Counted from the stretch's first letter, positions 50,456-61,653 are shown. The stretch: 64,000 nucleotides of DNA from Sphingomonas cavernae (GCF_003590775.1 NZ_QYUM01000002.1:1302001-1366000); one strand, 5' to 3'. Notes: generated by a model from the sequence alone, not told the origin. Translations and numbers: made by a program.

Positions 50456-50848
50456 TTATTGGCGGCTGACTCCGATATGGCCGGTCGCGCCCACGTTGCT
50501 GGCAAGCTGGTCGCCGCTCCGCGCGGAGGCCACCGCGATCTCGATGTCGCGGGTCGCGCGATCCATCGCACCGTCATAACATTCGCCCGAAAGCTGCATC
50601 ATTTTTACGGGCTTGATCCCGCCAACCTCGCAAATCGTGCGCGCCGCGTGGCGGACGCGGGTGTTGAGCCTGTCGACGCTCTTGTCCTCGGTCAGATCGA
50701 GATCGGCATAGCTTACCGCGATCGAACGCGCGTCGCTCGGCGGGGCGGTGGCAACCATCGGTTCTGGCTCGCCGGCGAAGGCGGTCGCATGAAGCAATGT
50801 GGCGCCGGCCAGCGCGGCCGCGATGGCCGCACATGTCTTTACATACAT
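50456..50848 (-). CDS. UrcA family protein
   Basis: A 130-residue exported protein. The N-terminus is a signal peptide ('TCAAIAAALAGATLLHATAFA'-type core, cleaved near AFA). The mature part has 'SIAVSYADLDLTEDKSVDRL' and 'RVRHAARTICEVGGIKP', the UrcA family pattern, with two Cys that may pair. Function is unknown; the family is common in sphingomonads and caulobacters. ATG 50848 is preceded by AGGAAGGA. It ends before a clear intrinsic terminator. Confidence 0.87.
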   Translation of the reverse strand: MYVKTCAAIAAALAGATLLHATAFAGEPEPMVATAPPSDARSIAVSYADLDLTEDKSVDRLNTRVRHAARTICEVGGIKPVKMMQLSGECYDGAMDRATRDIEIAVASARSGDQLASNVGATGHIGVSRQ

Positions 50849-51132
50849 TGTCTGGTCCTTCCTGAAACCTTCGGGTCGTCGGCGCCGCCGCAAGGGGGGT
50901 AGGCGGCGCGGGGTGCGGGCGGATCGGGTCGGCTCTGGGAACGCCGTCGATCCGCCGCGCAACTATTGATTACAATTGTCCCGACAGCGCTTCACGCCCG
51001 CTTCGACAGGCGGCGCGGAAGGCTCTGCGAACGGCTCGCAGTGCGACGAACGACATATCCATATCGACGAGCGCATCCCGTTTTTCTGAATATTTCGTCA
51101 GAAATGGCAGAATCGTTGCGTTTGTTACGACT

Positions 51133-52389
51133 CTATGGCGCGGGCGCGGGCGACTCGTCCGCCACATCGGCGTGCCGCGCGATCGCGCTCGTCGCGGCCA
51201 CGTCCATCGTGACATTGCCGACGGTGCGTACGAGGTCGGGGATCATCTCGACCGCGACGAGCAGCGCGAGCGGCTCGAGCGGCACCCCCATCGCGACGGC
51301 AATGGGGGTGACCGAGGTCAGGAAGCTGACCTGCCCGGGCAGGCTCACCGATCCCATTGTCGTGACCGCCGCCACCACCGCGCCCGTCGCGATGGTTGCA
51401 GGGTCGAGCGACATGCCGAACCAGTGCGCGACATAGATCGCCACGGCCAGGTTCATCGCGGGGCTCGTCACGCGAAAAATGGCGACCGCGATCGGCAGCG
51501 ATACGCTCGCCACGCTGGCGGGCACTCCCAGCGTCTCGCAGCTCTTGAGCATCGGCGGAAGCGAGGCGAGCGAGGACTGGGTGCTGAGCGCGACCGCCTG
51601 CGCGGGGGCGACCGCGCGCACGAAGGCGCCCAGCCGCAGCCGACCGCCAAACACCGCCATCGGATAGGCGAGCGCCCAGGCGACGAGCCCCGCGCATGAG
51701 ACGATGACGATATAGTGCAGCAACGCGCCGATCGCCGAGGTGCCCGCCTGAATCCCGACCACCAGCGCGAGCGCGAACACGCCGATCGGCGCAAGCCACA
51801 ATACCCAGCCGACCATGACGAGCATCGCGTCCGCAATTGCCGCGAAAAAGCCGGTCAACGGCTCGCGCTGCGCGGCGGGCAGCCGCGTGATCGCAATCGC
51901 GAACAGCGTAGTGAACAGGATCAGCGGCAGCATCGCGTCGGCCGCCGCCGCCGCGATCGGATTGGTCGGCACGATCGAGCCTAGGAAATCCGCGAAGCCC
52001 GGCGGCGCGCCGACCTCGATATGCTGCTGGCCGAGCGCGGCGCGCAGCGCCTGTGCGGCGTCCTGCGGCATTGGCCAAAGCGCGAGCAGGCTCGGGATCA
52101 GTACAGCGGCGATCGCGGTCGAGAGCCAGAGCAGGCCGACGAACAGCGCCACCGATTTTAGCGCCAGTCCGCCACCGCGCGCGCTGTCCGCGGTCCGCGC
52201 GATGCCGGTAATGAGCAGCGCCACCACCAGCGGAATGATCGTCATCTTGAGCGCGTCGAGCCACAGCCCGCCGATCGGCCCCGCGATCGCGGTGATGCGG
52301 TCGAGATTGTCAAATCCCGCCCATACCGCGCCCGCACCGAGCGCGAGCCCCGCCAGCAATCCAATCAAAATTCGCCACGCCTGCGGCAT
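51133..52389 (-). CDS. Dicarboxylate/amino acid:cation symporter (DAACS)
   Basis: A 418-residue membrane protein of the SDF family. It has the serine-rich HP1 motif 'ALSTQSSLASLPPMLKSCE', then 'VSLPIAVAIFRVTSPAMNLA' in place of the NMDGT region, and HP2 'GSVSLPGQVSFLTSVTPIAV'. Earlier parts are 'LKMTIIPLVVALLITGI' and 'FLGSIVPTNPIAAAA'. The NMDGT motif is diverged (here SPAMNLA), so the substrate may not be glutamate. It stands alone. Confidence 0.87.
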   Translation of the reverse strand: MPQAWRILIGLLAGLALGAGAVWAGFDNLDRITAIAGPIGGLWLDALKMTIIPLVVALLITGIARTADSARGGGLALKSVALFVGLLWLSTAIAAVLIPSLLALWPMPQDAAQALRAALGQQHIEVGAPPGFADFLGSIVPTNPIAAAAADAMLPLILFTTLFAIAITRLPAAQREPLTGFFAAIADAMLVMVGWVLWLAPIGVFALALVVGIQAGTSAIGALLHYIVIVSCAGLVAWALAYPMAVFGGRLRLGAFVRAVAPAQAVALSTQSSLASLPPMLKSCETLGVPASVASVSLPIAVAIFRVTSPAMNLAVAIYVAHWFGMSLDPATIATGAVVAAVTTMGSVSLPGQVSFLTSVTPIAVAMGVPLEPLALLVAVEMIPDLVRTVGNVTMDVAATSAIARHADVADESPAPAP

Positions 52390-52437
52390 GCGGCTCCCCC
52401 GTCGCTTCCGAATGTCTCCGCAGACCTAAAGCAGTTA

Positions 52438-52461
52438 CCCGAAAAGTGGGAACGGCTTTTT
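52438..52461. repeat. CCCGAAAAGTGGG-type repeat fragment
   Basis: The sequence CCCGAAAAGTGGGAACGG followed by a T run matches a short interspersed element often seen between alphaproteobacterial genes (recalled, not searched). It lies in the 241-bp gap between the divergent symporter and JmjC-type genes, about 50 bp before the symporter start. Confidence 0.35.
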
Positions 52462-52630
52462 CGTGCAGCCCCAGAGCCTGGATGCATGGCGGAGGAGCCC
52501 GGCACGCTGAAGTCCGCTTCACCTGAATGGAAACATCTTACGTCGCCCCAGCTTTCGCCGCGCCGCCAATCGTAACAATTCTGCCGTATCGCCGTCATAG
52601 GAAGGCAGCATCGCAAGACTTGGGATATTG

Positions 52631-53671
52631 ATGGCAAACAGGAAGAAAATGCGTGGCGGCGGCAATGCCGCGGCGGTTGTCAATGATGACCTGCGGCGCG
52701 AGATCGCCGAGGCACTGGTGTTCGGGGTCGAGCCCGACCGGCTGGCGCAGCGTCTCGCAGGACGCGGTGTCGCGCACGGGCTTGCCGTGGCAGAGGTCGA
52801 GCGTGCCGTCAGGAGTCCCTATATGGCGGGTTCGGCGCGGCTCAGCGCGCAGCTTGCCAAGCGCGACTGGGTGCTGGCCAGCTATGCGCGGCTCGCCGCG
52901 CAGCGCGTCGATGCCGATCGGGTTCCCCGGCTACACGCGCCCGATGCCGCGCAATTCTACGGCGATCATTACCATGCGCATCGCCCGGTTCTGCTCGCCG
53001 GTCTTATCGACCATTGGCCGGCGATGCAGCGCTGGTCGCTCGACGATTTCGACCAGCGTTTCGGGGATCGCCAGGTCCATGTGCAATGGGGGCGGGAATC
53101 AAACAAAGACTACGAGATCAACTCCACCACGCTCTCCGCGACGCGACGTTTCTCGGAGTTTATTGCACGACTGCGCCAGCCCGAACCGAGCAACGATTTC
53201 TACATGACCGCGAACAACAACGACCATAACCGCCGCGCGCTCGCCGAGCTGTGGGACGATGTCGGCGACATACCGGGCTATCTTGCGGAACAGCCCGACC
53301 GCGATGGCTTCCTGTGGATTGGTCCGCGCGGCACGATCACGCCATGGCACCATGACCTCACCAACAACCTGCTGCTCCAGATCCGCGGCACCAAGCGTGT
53401 CCGCCTCGTCGCCAGCCACGACACGCCATTGATGCGCAACCATCGTCACTGTTTCAGCGAATGGACGGGCGAGGAGTTGCCGCCCGGGCCCGCCGTCGAC
53501 GGCCGTCCAGCCGTGCTCGAATGCGACATAGCGCCGGGGGAGGCGCTTTTCATACCCGTCGGCTGGTGGCACCATGTCGAGGCACGCGACGTCACAATCG
53601 GGATGTCCTTCACCAATTTTGCCGCAGACAATGATTTCTACAGCTTTTACGCGAGCTACGGCACGTTGTGA
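52631..53671 (+). CDS. Cupin/JmjC-type Fe(II) 2-oxoglutarate dioxygenase-like protein
   Basis: A 346-residue protein. The C-terminal two thirds form a JmjC/cupin_8 domain: 'HAHRPVLLAGLIDHWPAMQR', 'FLWIGPRGTITPWHHDLTNN' with the His-x-Asp iron ligands, 'QIRGTKRVRLVAS', and 'GEALFIPVGWWHHVEA' with the distal His. These enzymes hydroxylate proteins or RNA-associated targets. The N-terminal 100 residues are helical and of unknown role. ATG 52631 is used; a TTG three bases upstream is less likely. Confidence 0.88.
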   Translation: MANRKKMRGGGNAAAVVNDDLRREIAEALVFGVEPDRLAQRLAGRGVAHGLAVAEVERAVRSPYMAGSARLSAQLAKRDWVLASYARLAAQRVDADRVPRLHAPDAAQFYGDHYHAHRPVLLAGLIDHWPAMQRWSLDDFDQRFGDRQVHVQWGRESNKDYEINSTTLSATRRFSEFIARLRQPEPSNDFYMTANNNDHNRRALAELWDDVGDIPGYLAEQPDRDGFLWIGPRGTITPWHHDLTNNLLLQIRGTKRVRLVASHDTPLMRNHRHCFSEWTGEELPPGPAVDGRPAVLECDIAPGEALFIPVGWWHHVEARDVTIGMSFTNFAADNDFYSFYASYGTL

Positions 53672-53779
53672 CTCGCGCCGCGGTCAGTGTTTTCAGGGCG
53701 TTGCGATGGACCAATCGCGCCGGCGGATTCACCATTTTGGCGGATTGTCGCGCGCGGTTTTCTGGGCGAAATTGGCCCC

Positions 53780-54226
53780 ATGGACGGCGAAGAACTGACG
53801 CGCGCGGTAATGACCGACGCATTGACCGAGATTTCTGGGACGGGGGCATCCCCAAAGGCGGAGGCGCGTCTCCATCTCGCGCGCGGATTGCTCCATATGC
53901 GCCAGCTTCGTCTCGAGCTTTTCAACCGCGAATATTTCGGCGAGGCGGCGTTCGACATGCTGCTCGATCTCTATGTGTGTCATCGCCAGGGGCGTGTAGT
54001 CTATCAGAACGATGCCTATGTCGCGTCGCTGGTCCCGCCCGCGACCGCGCATCGCTGGCTCCAGACGCTGCAGCGCGACGGCCTCGTCACGCTATCGGGC
54101 GACCGTCGCGACCGCCGGCGCAGCATCGTCCACCTCACTCCCGCGGGATGCATGCGCATCGAAGCGCTGTTCGATGCCTGGCTCGCCATCCGCGATTCGG
54201 TGGTGGGCGGCGCCGACTGGGCCTGA
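53780..54226 (+). CDS. MarR-like winged-helix regulator
   Basis: A 148-residue protein. 'LFNREYFGEAAFDMLLDLYV', 'AYVASLVPPATAHRWLQTLQ', 'RDGLVTLSGDRRDRRRSIVH' and 'LTPAGCMRIEALFDAW' give the recognition helix and wing pattern of MarR-type regulators. ATG 53780 was chosen at the beginning of the helical domain. Target genes are unknown; it follows the JmjC-type gene on the same strand by 108 bp. Confidence 0.75.
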   Translation: MDGEELTRAVMTDALTEISGTGASPKAEARLHLARGLLHMRQLRLELFNREYFGEAAFDMLLDLYVCHRQGRVVYQNDAYVASLVPPATAHRWLQTLQRDGLVTLSGDRRDRRRSIVHLTPAGCMRIEALFDAWLAIRDSVVGGADWA

Positions 54227-54259
54227 CGCGCGACTCTGGCGGGGTTTCGCCGAAAAAAG

Positions 54260-54309
54260 GGTCGACGCGGACGCCGGCGCGCTCCAGCGCCGTTGCGTCC
54301 GCGTCGACC
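54260..54309. repeat. Strong two-part hairpin
   Basis: A perfect 15-bp outer stem, GGTCGACGCGGACGC at 54260-54274 with its complement at 54295-54309, encloses an inner 6-bp stem CGGCGC/GCGCCG with loop GCTCCA and a TT bulge. It lies 34 bp after the MarR-like gene. There is no T run after it on the plus strand, so it may be a processing or stability element rather than a classical terminator. Confidence 0.6.
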
Positions 54310-54712
54310 GCTCGGTTGATGTTCGTCACCCGCCCCATGGTCGCGCCGCGAAGCGTGGTGTTGTGCCCACCCCCTGCGGCGTCGATTGCGTCCCGGCGGT
54401 GCAACGCCCATCCCTGACCTGTGCCCCCACACAGGTCGCGCCCCGAAGCGCGGTTGCACTGGAAGCCCTCCCGCTTCCAATGGCGACGAGCGTAACGCGT
54501 TGCACCGCTGATTTTCAAAGCCGCATTGCGAAGCCCGGAAAGGATTCGCTCTCATTTTGAAAGCATGCTTCGATTCCAGGAAGTTGGCGCACGTCGCGCG
54601 GTGTGGAGTGGCCTCTTGAACCCGCGCAAGGATGCCGGCCTTGCCCTTCGTCCTGCTGACACTATCTGGCAGTAGCATCGCGCGCTCCGCCGCGCCCGTG
54701 CTTGCGACTCGC
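54310..54712. other. Intergenic region upstream of uvrA
   Basis: About 400 bp without a gene that can be supported. Minus-strand frames are open (for example one beginning MGRVTNINRAVDADATALER that also covers the hairpin at 54260-54309), but none has a recognised family or good ribosome binding site. The uvrA promoter should lie at its right end, next to the LexA site. Confidence 0.4.
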
Positions 54713-54727
54713 GAACAAATCTGGAAC
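54713..54727 (+). promoter_or_regulatory. LexA (SOS) box of uvrA
   Basis: GAAC at 54713-54716 and GAAC at 54724-54727 separated by exactly seven bases, the direct-repeat LexA site of alphaproteobacteria (GTTC-N7-GTTC in the other orientation). It lies 45 bp upstream of the uvrA start, a standard SOS arrangement, and shows that the frame upstream of 54773 is not coding. Confidence 0.8.
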
Positions 54728-54772
54728 AGATGCCACCATGCTGCCACACATAACGAAGCGTCGGTGTTCCGA

Positions 54773-57777
<3,005 letters not shown>

Positions 57778-57781
<4 letters not shown>

Positions 57782-58320
57782 GCATATTCCGCCCCGAGTT
57801 CGAGACGGCGTTGCGATTGTTCGCACAGATCAGCGATGATGTCGCGATCTCGGGTTTCCCGAGGCCGGTTCTCGTCGGAGGCGCGGCGGTCGAGCTCTAT
57901 TAAGGTAGCGCGATCGCGACGGGCGACTTCGATATCGTCACCACGCGACAGGATGTTTTCGAAGCCGCCTTGCAGGCGCATGGGTTCACGCGATCGGGCC
58001 TTGGCCATGTCGCGGGCGGATGGGTGCATCCCGATCTTGGCATGGGTTTCGAGGTTGTCGGCTCGACGCTGCTGGACGGCCATGCCGATCATGACCGGGT
58101 CCCGCTCTTTGAAGTTGGCGGCCGCCGGTTTGCCGCGATCGCGATCGAAGATCTCCTTGCCGATCGCTTAGGTCAGTTCGCTTCGGGCGCCGCGCCCGAA
58201 ATGCTCCGGCAGGCCCGAACCCTGTTCGCCCTTTCTCAAGATCTGGACGTGCGTTATATGGAAAGGCGCATTCGGGAAGAGACTGCGGACGAATATGGCG
58301 TTGCCGACCTCAAAGACTAG
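57778..58320 (+). pseudogene. Nucleotidyltransferase-fold protein, broken by one TAA
   Basis: A frame from GTG 57778 (overlapping the uvrA stop) reads 'IFRPEFETALRLFAQISDD', 'PRPVLVGGAAVELY', then TAA at 57901-57903, then 'GSAIATGDFDIVTTRQDVFE' and on to '[10 protein letters not shown]'. The GG-x-A-x-x-LY-x-G-x-x-x-T-x-DFDIV pattern is the active site of the nucleotidyltransferase superfamily (DUF6036/AbiEii-like). The stop is in the middle of the motif, so the gene looks dead unless the base is an error. A small partner gene follows with overlap. Confidence 0.72.
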
Positions 58321-58477
58321 CCGCGCGGCGATTTCGCTCGAAGCTTTCGGGCGCGATCTCGCGCGCCGTCGCGAAGCGCTTGGCGAAGTGGAAATGCCCC
58401 GCAACAGCGGCAGGCGCCGTACCGAAAGCAAGCGCGCGCTCCTCGCCGCCATAGAGGCCACCGGCAAGCGCTGGTAG
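58295..58477 (+). CDS. Small basic protein paired with nucleotidyltransferase
   Basis: A 60-residue basic protein starting [20 protein letters not shown] and ending '[17 protein letters not shown]'. It overlaps the end of the nucleotidyltransferase-type pseudogene by 26 bp, the layout of a two-gene module such as toxin-antitoxin or other nucleotidyltransferase pairs. No named family. Its stop TAG is immediately followed by the diverged uvrA 3' copy. Confidence 0.5.
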   Translation: MALPTSKTSRAAISLEAFGRDLARRREALGEVEMPRNSGRRRTESKRALLAAIEATGKRW

Positions 58478-58770
58478 GCACCTTATTCGAGGATGTGCGC
58501 AAGCTCCTCGAAGTTCTCCACGCGCTCGTCGAGCAGGGCAATTCGGTGGTGGTGATCGAGTACAATCTCGACATCGTCAAGACCGCCGACTGGATCATCG
58601 ACCTCGGCCCCGAAGGCGGCGTCAAGGGCGGCGAGGTGGTCGCCGAGGGCACGCCCGAGAAGGTCGCAGACAATCCGCGGAGCTTCACGGGGGGGTATCT
58701 CAAGCCACTGCTGGAGCGGGGGAAGAAGGCTCCGGCTACGGAGCTGGCGCTTGAGGGTGTGGGAGCATGA
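58477..58770 (+). pseudogene. Second, truncated copy of the uvrA 3' end
   Basis: A 294-bp segment matches uvrA from about 57485 to the stop, offset 992 bp, with nearly identical DNA. It reads '[19 protein letters not shown]', '[20 protein letters not shown]' and '[18 protein letters not shown]', then a different tail 'ELALEGVGA'. The H-loop His of uvrA ('VIEHN') is Tyr here ('VIEYN'). There is no start region or Walker A, so it cannot be an active UvrA. The differences are scattered and include a new C-terminal tail, suggesting it comes from a diverged uvrA allele. Confidence 0.85.
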
Positions 58771-58811
58771 CATGCCGGGGGCTTGTCAGCGCACCACACG
58801 CGGTGGAGTAA

Positions 58812-59513
58812 CTAATCGAATAGCGAAGGCTGGATTTCGCTGACTTCTTCAGGCTGAAGTGTTACAATTCGCGTAAACGCGTCTTCCTGCTTTCGGATAA
58901 TCTCCGCATGCAAATTTTCGGCCTCGCGTTTGCGGCCGATCGCCCATCGTCCCGATTGAAACGATCGCAGGTTGAGATTTATGATGAATAGTCCAGACAT
59001 TGCGCCGGCTATCGCTGCACTTATCGCCGCGCCGGAATCGCCGCGGACTTTTTTTGACCCCCCGTCAAAAACGATCAAGGCATAGTCAACTAAGGAGAGG
59101 CATTGCCTCGATATCGTAAAGATAATATCGGTAGATTCTTCAAGAAGTCTTAGAGCCTGTTCTCGGTATCTTCGCTTGGCTGCAGGATCGGTTTCGTTAT
59201 CCCGCTGCACCCTTGCCCTGATAACCCTGTCAAAATCTTCTGCATCTCTCTGAAACAGCGCTTTCAATTCGGGGATAACGCGCGTCTCTATTCGACCGAG
59301 AACAAACTCGAACTCTTGGACACTTTGCCCATCGCCCGCCTTGGAGATCTTGCAGACAGTTGCGATCAACTGGGCGGAGAGCAAGCCCATTAAAGCCGCC
59401 GCACTACCAGATCCTGGTGAATGTCCCCCGGCACCAAACTGATCCAGAAGCTGATCGGCCGGGAGGCGAATCAACTGCTTTGGCAATTCAATCGGTAGGG
59501 TTGACTGGCTCAT
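58812..59513 (-). CDS. FTCD_C-like cyclodeaminase/cyclohydrolase-fold protein
   Basis: A 233-residue mostly helical protein. Near the N-terminus 'QLLDQFGAGGHSPGSGSAAA' followed by 'LMGLLSAQLIATVCKIS' matches the formiminotransferase cyclodeaminase family (FTCD_C), where the family has Gly-rich 'PGGGS'. Then 'EFEFVLGRIETRVIPELKAL' and 'AEDFDRVIRARVQRDNETD' are typical. In folate enzymes this fold binds a tetrahydrofolate; here there is no histidine-degradation gene nearby. The body is A+T richer than the window. It is divergent from the P63C gene, with operator-like repeats between. ATG 59513 was chosen over 59534. Confidence 0.75.
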   Translation of the reverse strand: MSQSTLPIELPKQLIRLPADQLLDQFGAGGHSPGSGSAAALMGLLSAQLIATVCKISKAGDGQSVQEFEFVLGRIETRVIPELKALFQRDAEDFDRVIRARVQRDNETDPAAKRRYREQALRLLEESTDIIFTISRQCLSLVDYALIVFDGGSKKVRGDSGAAISAAIAGAMSGLFIINLNLRSFQSGRWAIGRKREAENLHAEIIRKQEDAFTRIVTLQPEEVSEIQPSLFD

Positions 59514-59530
59514 GGGCGGTCTCTTTCGAA

Positions 59531-59614
59531 GCAAGCATGGCTCACATACGACTCACTTAATGCTTGCACAAAACGAGCATTGCAAGCATAATGTTAAGAT
59601 CATCCAGCAAGCAT
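59531..59614. promoter_or_regulatory. Cluster of four GCAAGCAT operator-like sites
   Basis: The 8-mer GCAAGCAT occurs at 59531-59538, 59582-59589 and 59607-59614, and its inverse ATGCTTGC at 59560-59567. Start positions are 29, 22 and 25 bp apart. All lie in the gap between the two divergent genes. Such spacing suits a bound regulator controlling both promoters. Which protein binds is not known. Confidence 0.6.
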
Positions 59615-59629
59615 GATTAAGGTATGCTC

Positions 59630-60664
59630 ATGACAACACCCCAAAGCCTTGGTGGCGTGGCGCGAGCCGAGCGACTTTCTAGTGAAGAGCGCCGCGTAAT
59701 TGCCGTCCAAGCGGCTAAAGCGAGATGGCAGCGTGCACATGATCAGACTCGAATACCGTCCGCGGAAACGGACGGCATATTGAAAGTCGGCGACGTAGGC
59801 TTGGACGTCTTCGTGCTGGACGATCGACGACGGGTGATCAGTAAGAAAGCAATGGCGCGAGCACTCCACCTTAAGTCGGAGGGCGGAAACGCATTTATGC
59901 GAACGATGTCGCGAAAAGGAATTCAGGCAGTAATTAGCTCTGAGCTTGCTACCAAAATAGAACGACCAATCGCATTCTATACCGTGAGGGGAGAGTTAGC
60001 CGATGGGTATGATGCAGAAACACTTATTGAAATCTGCGACGCGCTAATTGAAGCCAGAAATCGGGGTAAGCTTGCAGCTTCGCAATTTTTCTTGTCCATC
60101 CAAGCAGAGATTATATTCAGATCAGCAGCAAAGTTAGGAATTATAGCTCTTGTTGACGAGGCGACTGGGTACGTCGATAAAACACGGGACGAATATAGAA
60201 AACTGTTTGAGAGTTTTATACGGGAAGAGTTTAGACAGTGGGAAAGAGAGTTCCCTGATAAATTTTTCGATATGATTTACAGGCTATATGGCTTGAAAAG
60301 GCAAAAGCCTGACTCAAGTAAACACCCTCAATTTTTTGGACATTTCATTAGAAAATTTATATATTATCCACTTGCCAATAGTAACGGCGCCATTTTGGAG
60401 CAGCTTGAGGAAAAAAATCCAGTCGTATATGATTCCGGCGGGCGTCGGTTCAAGTTTTTTCAGTACTTAACCAACGAAATTGGAATGTCGTCATTTAGAC
60501 AGCACTTGTGGCAAGTGGTTGGAATTGGCGAATCTGCGACGGACCGAGTTCATTTCGAACGAGGTTTCTATAGAGCGTTTCCTGAGGCCATCCCGAGAAA
60601 AAATGATAATCAACTAGATTTCTTCGATGACCTGGTTGAGAGCATGAACAAGAAAGCACGATAG
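59630..60664 (+). CDS. P63C domain protein
   Basis: A 344-residue protein. The C-terminal half has 'GIIALVDEATGYVDKTRDEY' and 'EEFRQWEREFPDKFFDMIYR', with 'HPQFFGHFIRKFIYYPLANS' and 'LEQLEEKNPVVYDSGGRRFK', matching the P63C domain found in phage and mobile-element proteins of unknown function. The N-terminal 150 residues contain 'RLSSEERRVIAVQAAKARWQ' and 'RALHLKSEGGNAFMRTMSRK'. The DNA is clearly A+T richer than the surrounding genes, pointing to acquisition. ATG 59630 has AAGG seven bases upstream; ATG 59624 is in frame. Confidence 0.8.
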   Translation: MTTPQSLGGVARAERLSSEERRVIAVQAAKARWQRAHDQTRIPSAETDGILKVGDVGLDVFVLDDRRRVISKKAMARALHLKSEGGNAFMRTMSRKGIQAVISSELATKIERPIAFYTVRGELADGYDAETLIEICDALIEARNRGKLAASQFFLSIQAEIIFRSAAKLGIIALVDEATGYVDKTRDEYRKLFESFIREEFRQWEREFPDKFFDMIYRLYGLKRQKPDSSKHPQFFGHFIRKFIYYPLANSNGAILEQLEEKNPVVYDSGGRRFKFFQYLTNEIGMSSFRQHLWQVVGIGESATDRVHFERGFYRAFPEAIPRKNDNQLDFFDDLVESMNKKAR

Positions 60665-60804
60665 CAGGTATTCGCAGCGGCGGGACAGCATTGGCCCGTT
60701 GCCTTGTTTGACCGTATTTGCGGGCACCATCGTCGCCAACCTCCTTGGCGCGCTGCTCGGCGCGATCACCCTCGCCACCGCGCTCTGATCGATCTGGCCT
60801 CCGG
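60665..60804 (+). other. Possible truncated end of a membrane protein
   Basis: Just after the P63C gene a plus-strand frame reads a hydrophobic stretch 'CLTVFAGTIVANLLGALLGA' and then 'ITLATAL' and stops at TGA 60786-60788. It has no proper start and G+C returns to the window's usual value here. It looks like the 3' remnant of a host gene left at the right edge of the A+T-rich islet. Confidence 0.3.
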
Positions 60805-61134
60805 TCACTTCCCCGGCGCTTCCGGTCTCGCCTCTTCGAGCGTGCCCGTCTTGGGATCCACCCGATACACCTTCCCCCGCTCGATCGCCTCGGGCCGCAC
60901 ATGGAGCGCCGCCAGCGCCCCCGCTTCACCAATCCCGTCCGACGCCGCCTGCGCGAAGGCGGCTTTTTCCAGCGCCTCGGGCGGGGGCAGTTCGCCGCGT
61001 CCGGTCGCCGCGAAATAGTGGGTGGCGACGATCGTGCCGCCCTCTTGCTCATAGAGGATCACCGCCGCCTGCGGCGGGATGCCGCCGGGGCCGGGCTCGC
61101 GCTTCTGGTCGCTATCCTGCGTCGCTTCCTGCAT
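60805..61134 (-). CDS. Hypothetical hydrophilic protein
   Basis: A 109-residue protein beginning MQEATQDSDQKREPGPGG and containing 'AAVILYEQEGGTIVATHYFA' and 'AAFAQAASDGIGEAGALA'. No recognised family. GAGGAG lies six bases before ATG 61134, a strong ribosome binding site. It follows the neighbouring 108-residue gene by 14 bp on the same strand, so the two form an operon. Confidence 0.65.
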   Translation of the reverse strand: MQEATQDSDQKREPGPGGIPPQAAVILYEQEGGTIVATHYFAATGRGELPPPEALEKAAFAQAASDGIGEAGALAALHVRPEAIERGKVYRVDPKTGTLEEARPEAPGK

Positions 61135-61148
61135 CGCACGCTCCTCAG

Positions 61149-61475
61149 CTAGAGATAGAAGAGATTGGCCTGCGCATAGGCCTCGGCGCCATTGACCGAC
61201 AGAAAGTACGTCACCGCAATGGCATCGGGAGCCCAGAGCGAGTTGACCGCGAAATCCTTGTGCTCGAACGGTGTGCCAAAGGGCGGGGTGTAGCTCTTGA
61301 CCATCGCCCCCGCGCCGCCCCGGTCGGTGAAGAGGTAGGAGAGCGAGATCGTCGCCAGTATCTCGCGCCCGTTCGACCCCGCACGGTCGACGAACAGCGT
61401 GAAATAGGTCTTGTGGTGCGTGCCCGGCGTCGACGAGAAGCAATAGAGCCAGGCCGTATCGAGATTCTGGAGCAT
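61149..61475 (-). CDS. Hypothetical protein with shared promoter element
   Basis: A 108-residue protein beginning MLQNLDTAWLYCFSSTPGTH, with beta-rich parts 'TYFTLFVDRAGSNGREILAT' and 'DAIAVTYFLSVNGAEAYAQA'. ATG 61475 is preceded by GGAGG at five bases; the frame is open upstream to 61529, but that stretch carries a promoter-like element repeated before the gene at 63418, so it is probably untranslated. No family recognised. Confidence 0.6.
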   Translation of the reverse strand: MLQNLDTAWLYCFSSTPGTHHKTYFTLFVDRAGSNGREILATISLSYLFTDRGGAGAMVKSYTPPFGTPFEHKDFAVNSLWAPDAIAVTYFLSVNGAEAYAQANLFYL

Positions 61476-61505
61476 GCGCGCCTCCTCGGCTGATCCCGCG
61501 CGCAC

Positions 61506-61549
61506 CAGCATAGCATCGAACCGGCCCATGCTCGCGGGGGAAAATTACG
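61506..61549 (-). promoter_or_regulatory. Shared upstream element, copy A
   Basis: CAGCATAGCATCG at 61506-61518 and CGCGGGGGAAAATTACG at 61533-61549, written on the plus strand, separated by 14 bp. The same two blocks recur at 63461-63504. On the minus strand a TATGCT hexamer in the first block could be a -10 element for the gene starting at 61475. Confidence 0.55.
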
Positions 61550-61653
61550 TGAACTCCTGCGCTTGCCGCAACAATCATCGCGCGCTAGCTGGCATCGCGC
61601 GCCGCGTGGCGGGGGCCATTCGGGCGCGACCATGTAACGGGGGAATTGTATCC

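Noticed and set aside
54135-54518. A 127-codon minus-strand frame upstream of uvrA
   Set aside because: It passes through the strong hairpin at 54260-54309, overlaps the MarR-like gene and has no ribosome binding site or family match.
61476-61529. Longer N-terminus for the 108-residue gene (ATG 61529)
   Set aside because: This part carries the promoter-like element shared with 63461-63504, and only ATG 61475 has a good ribosome binding site.
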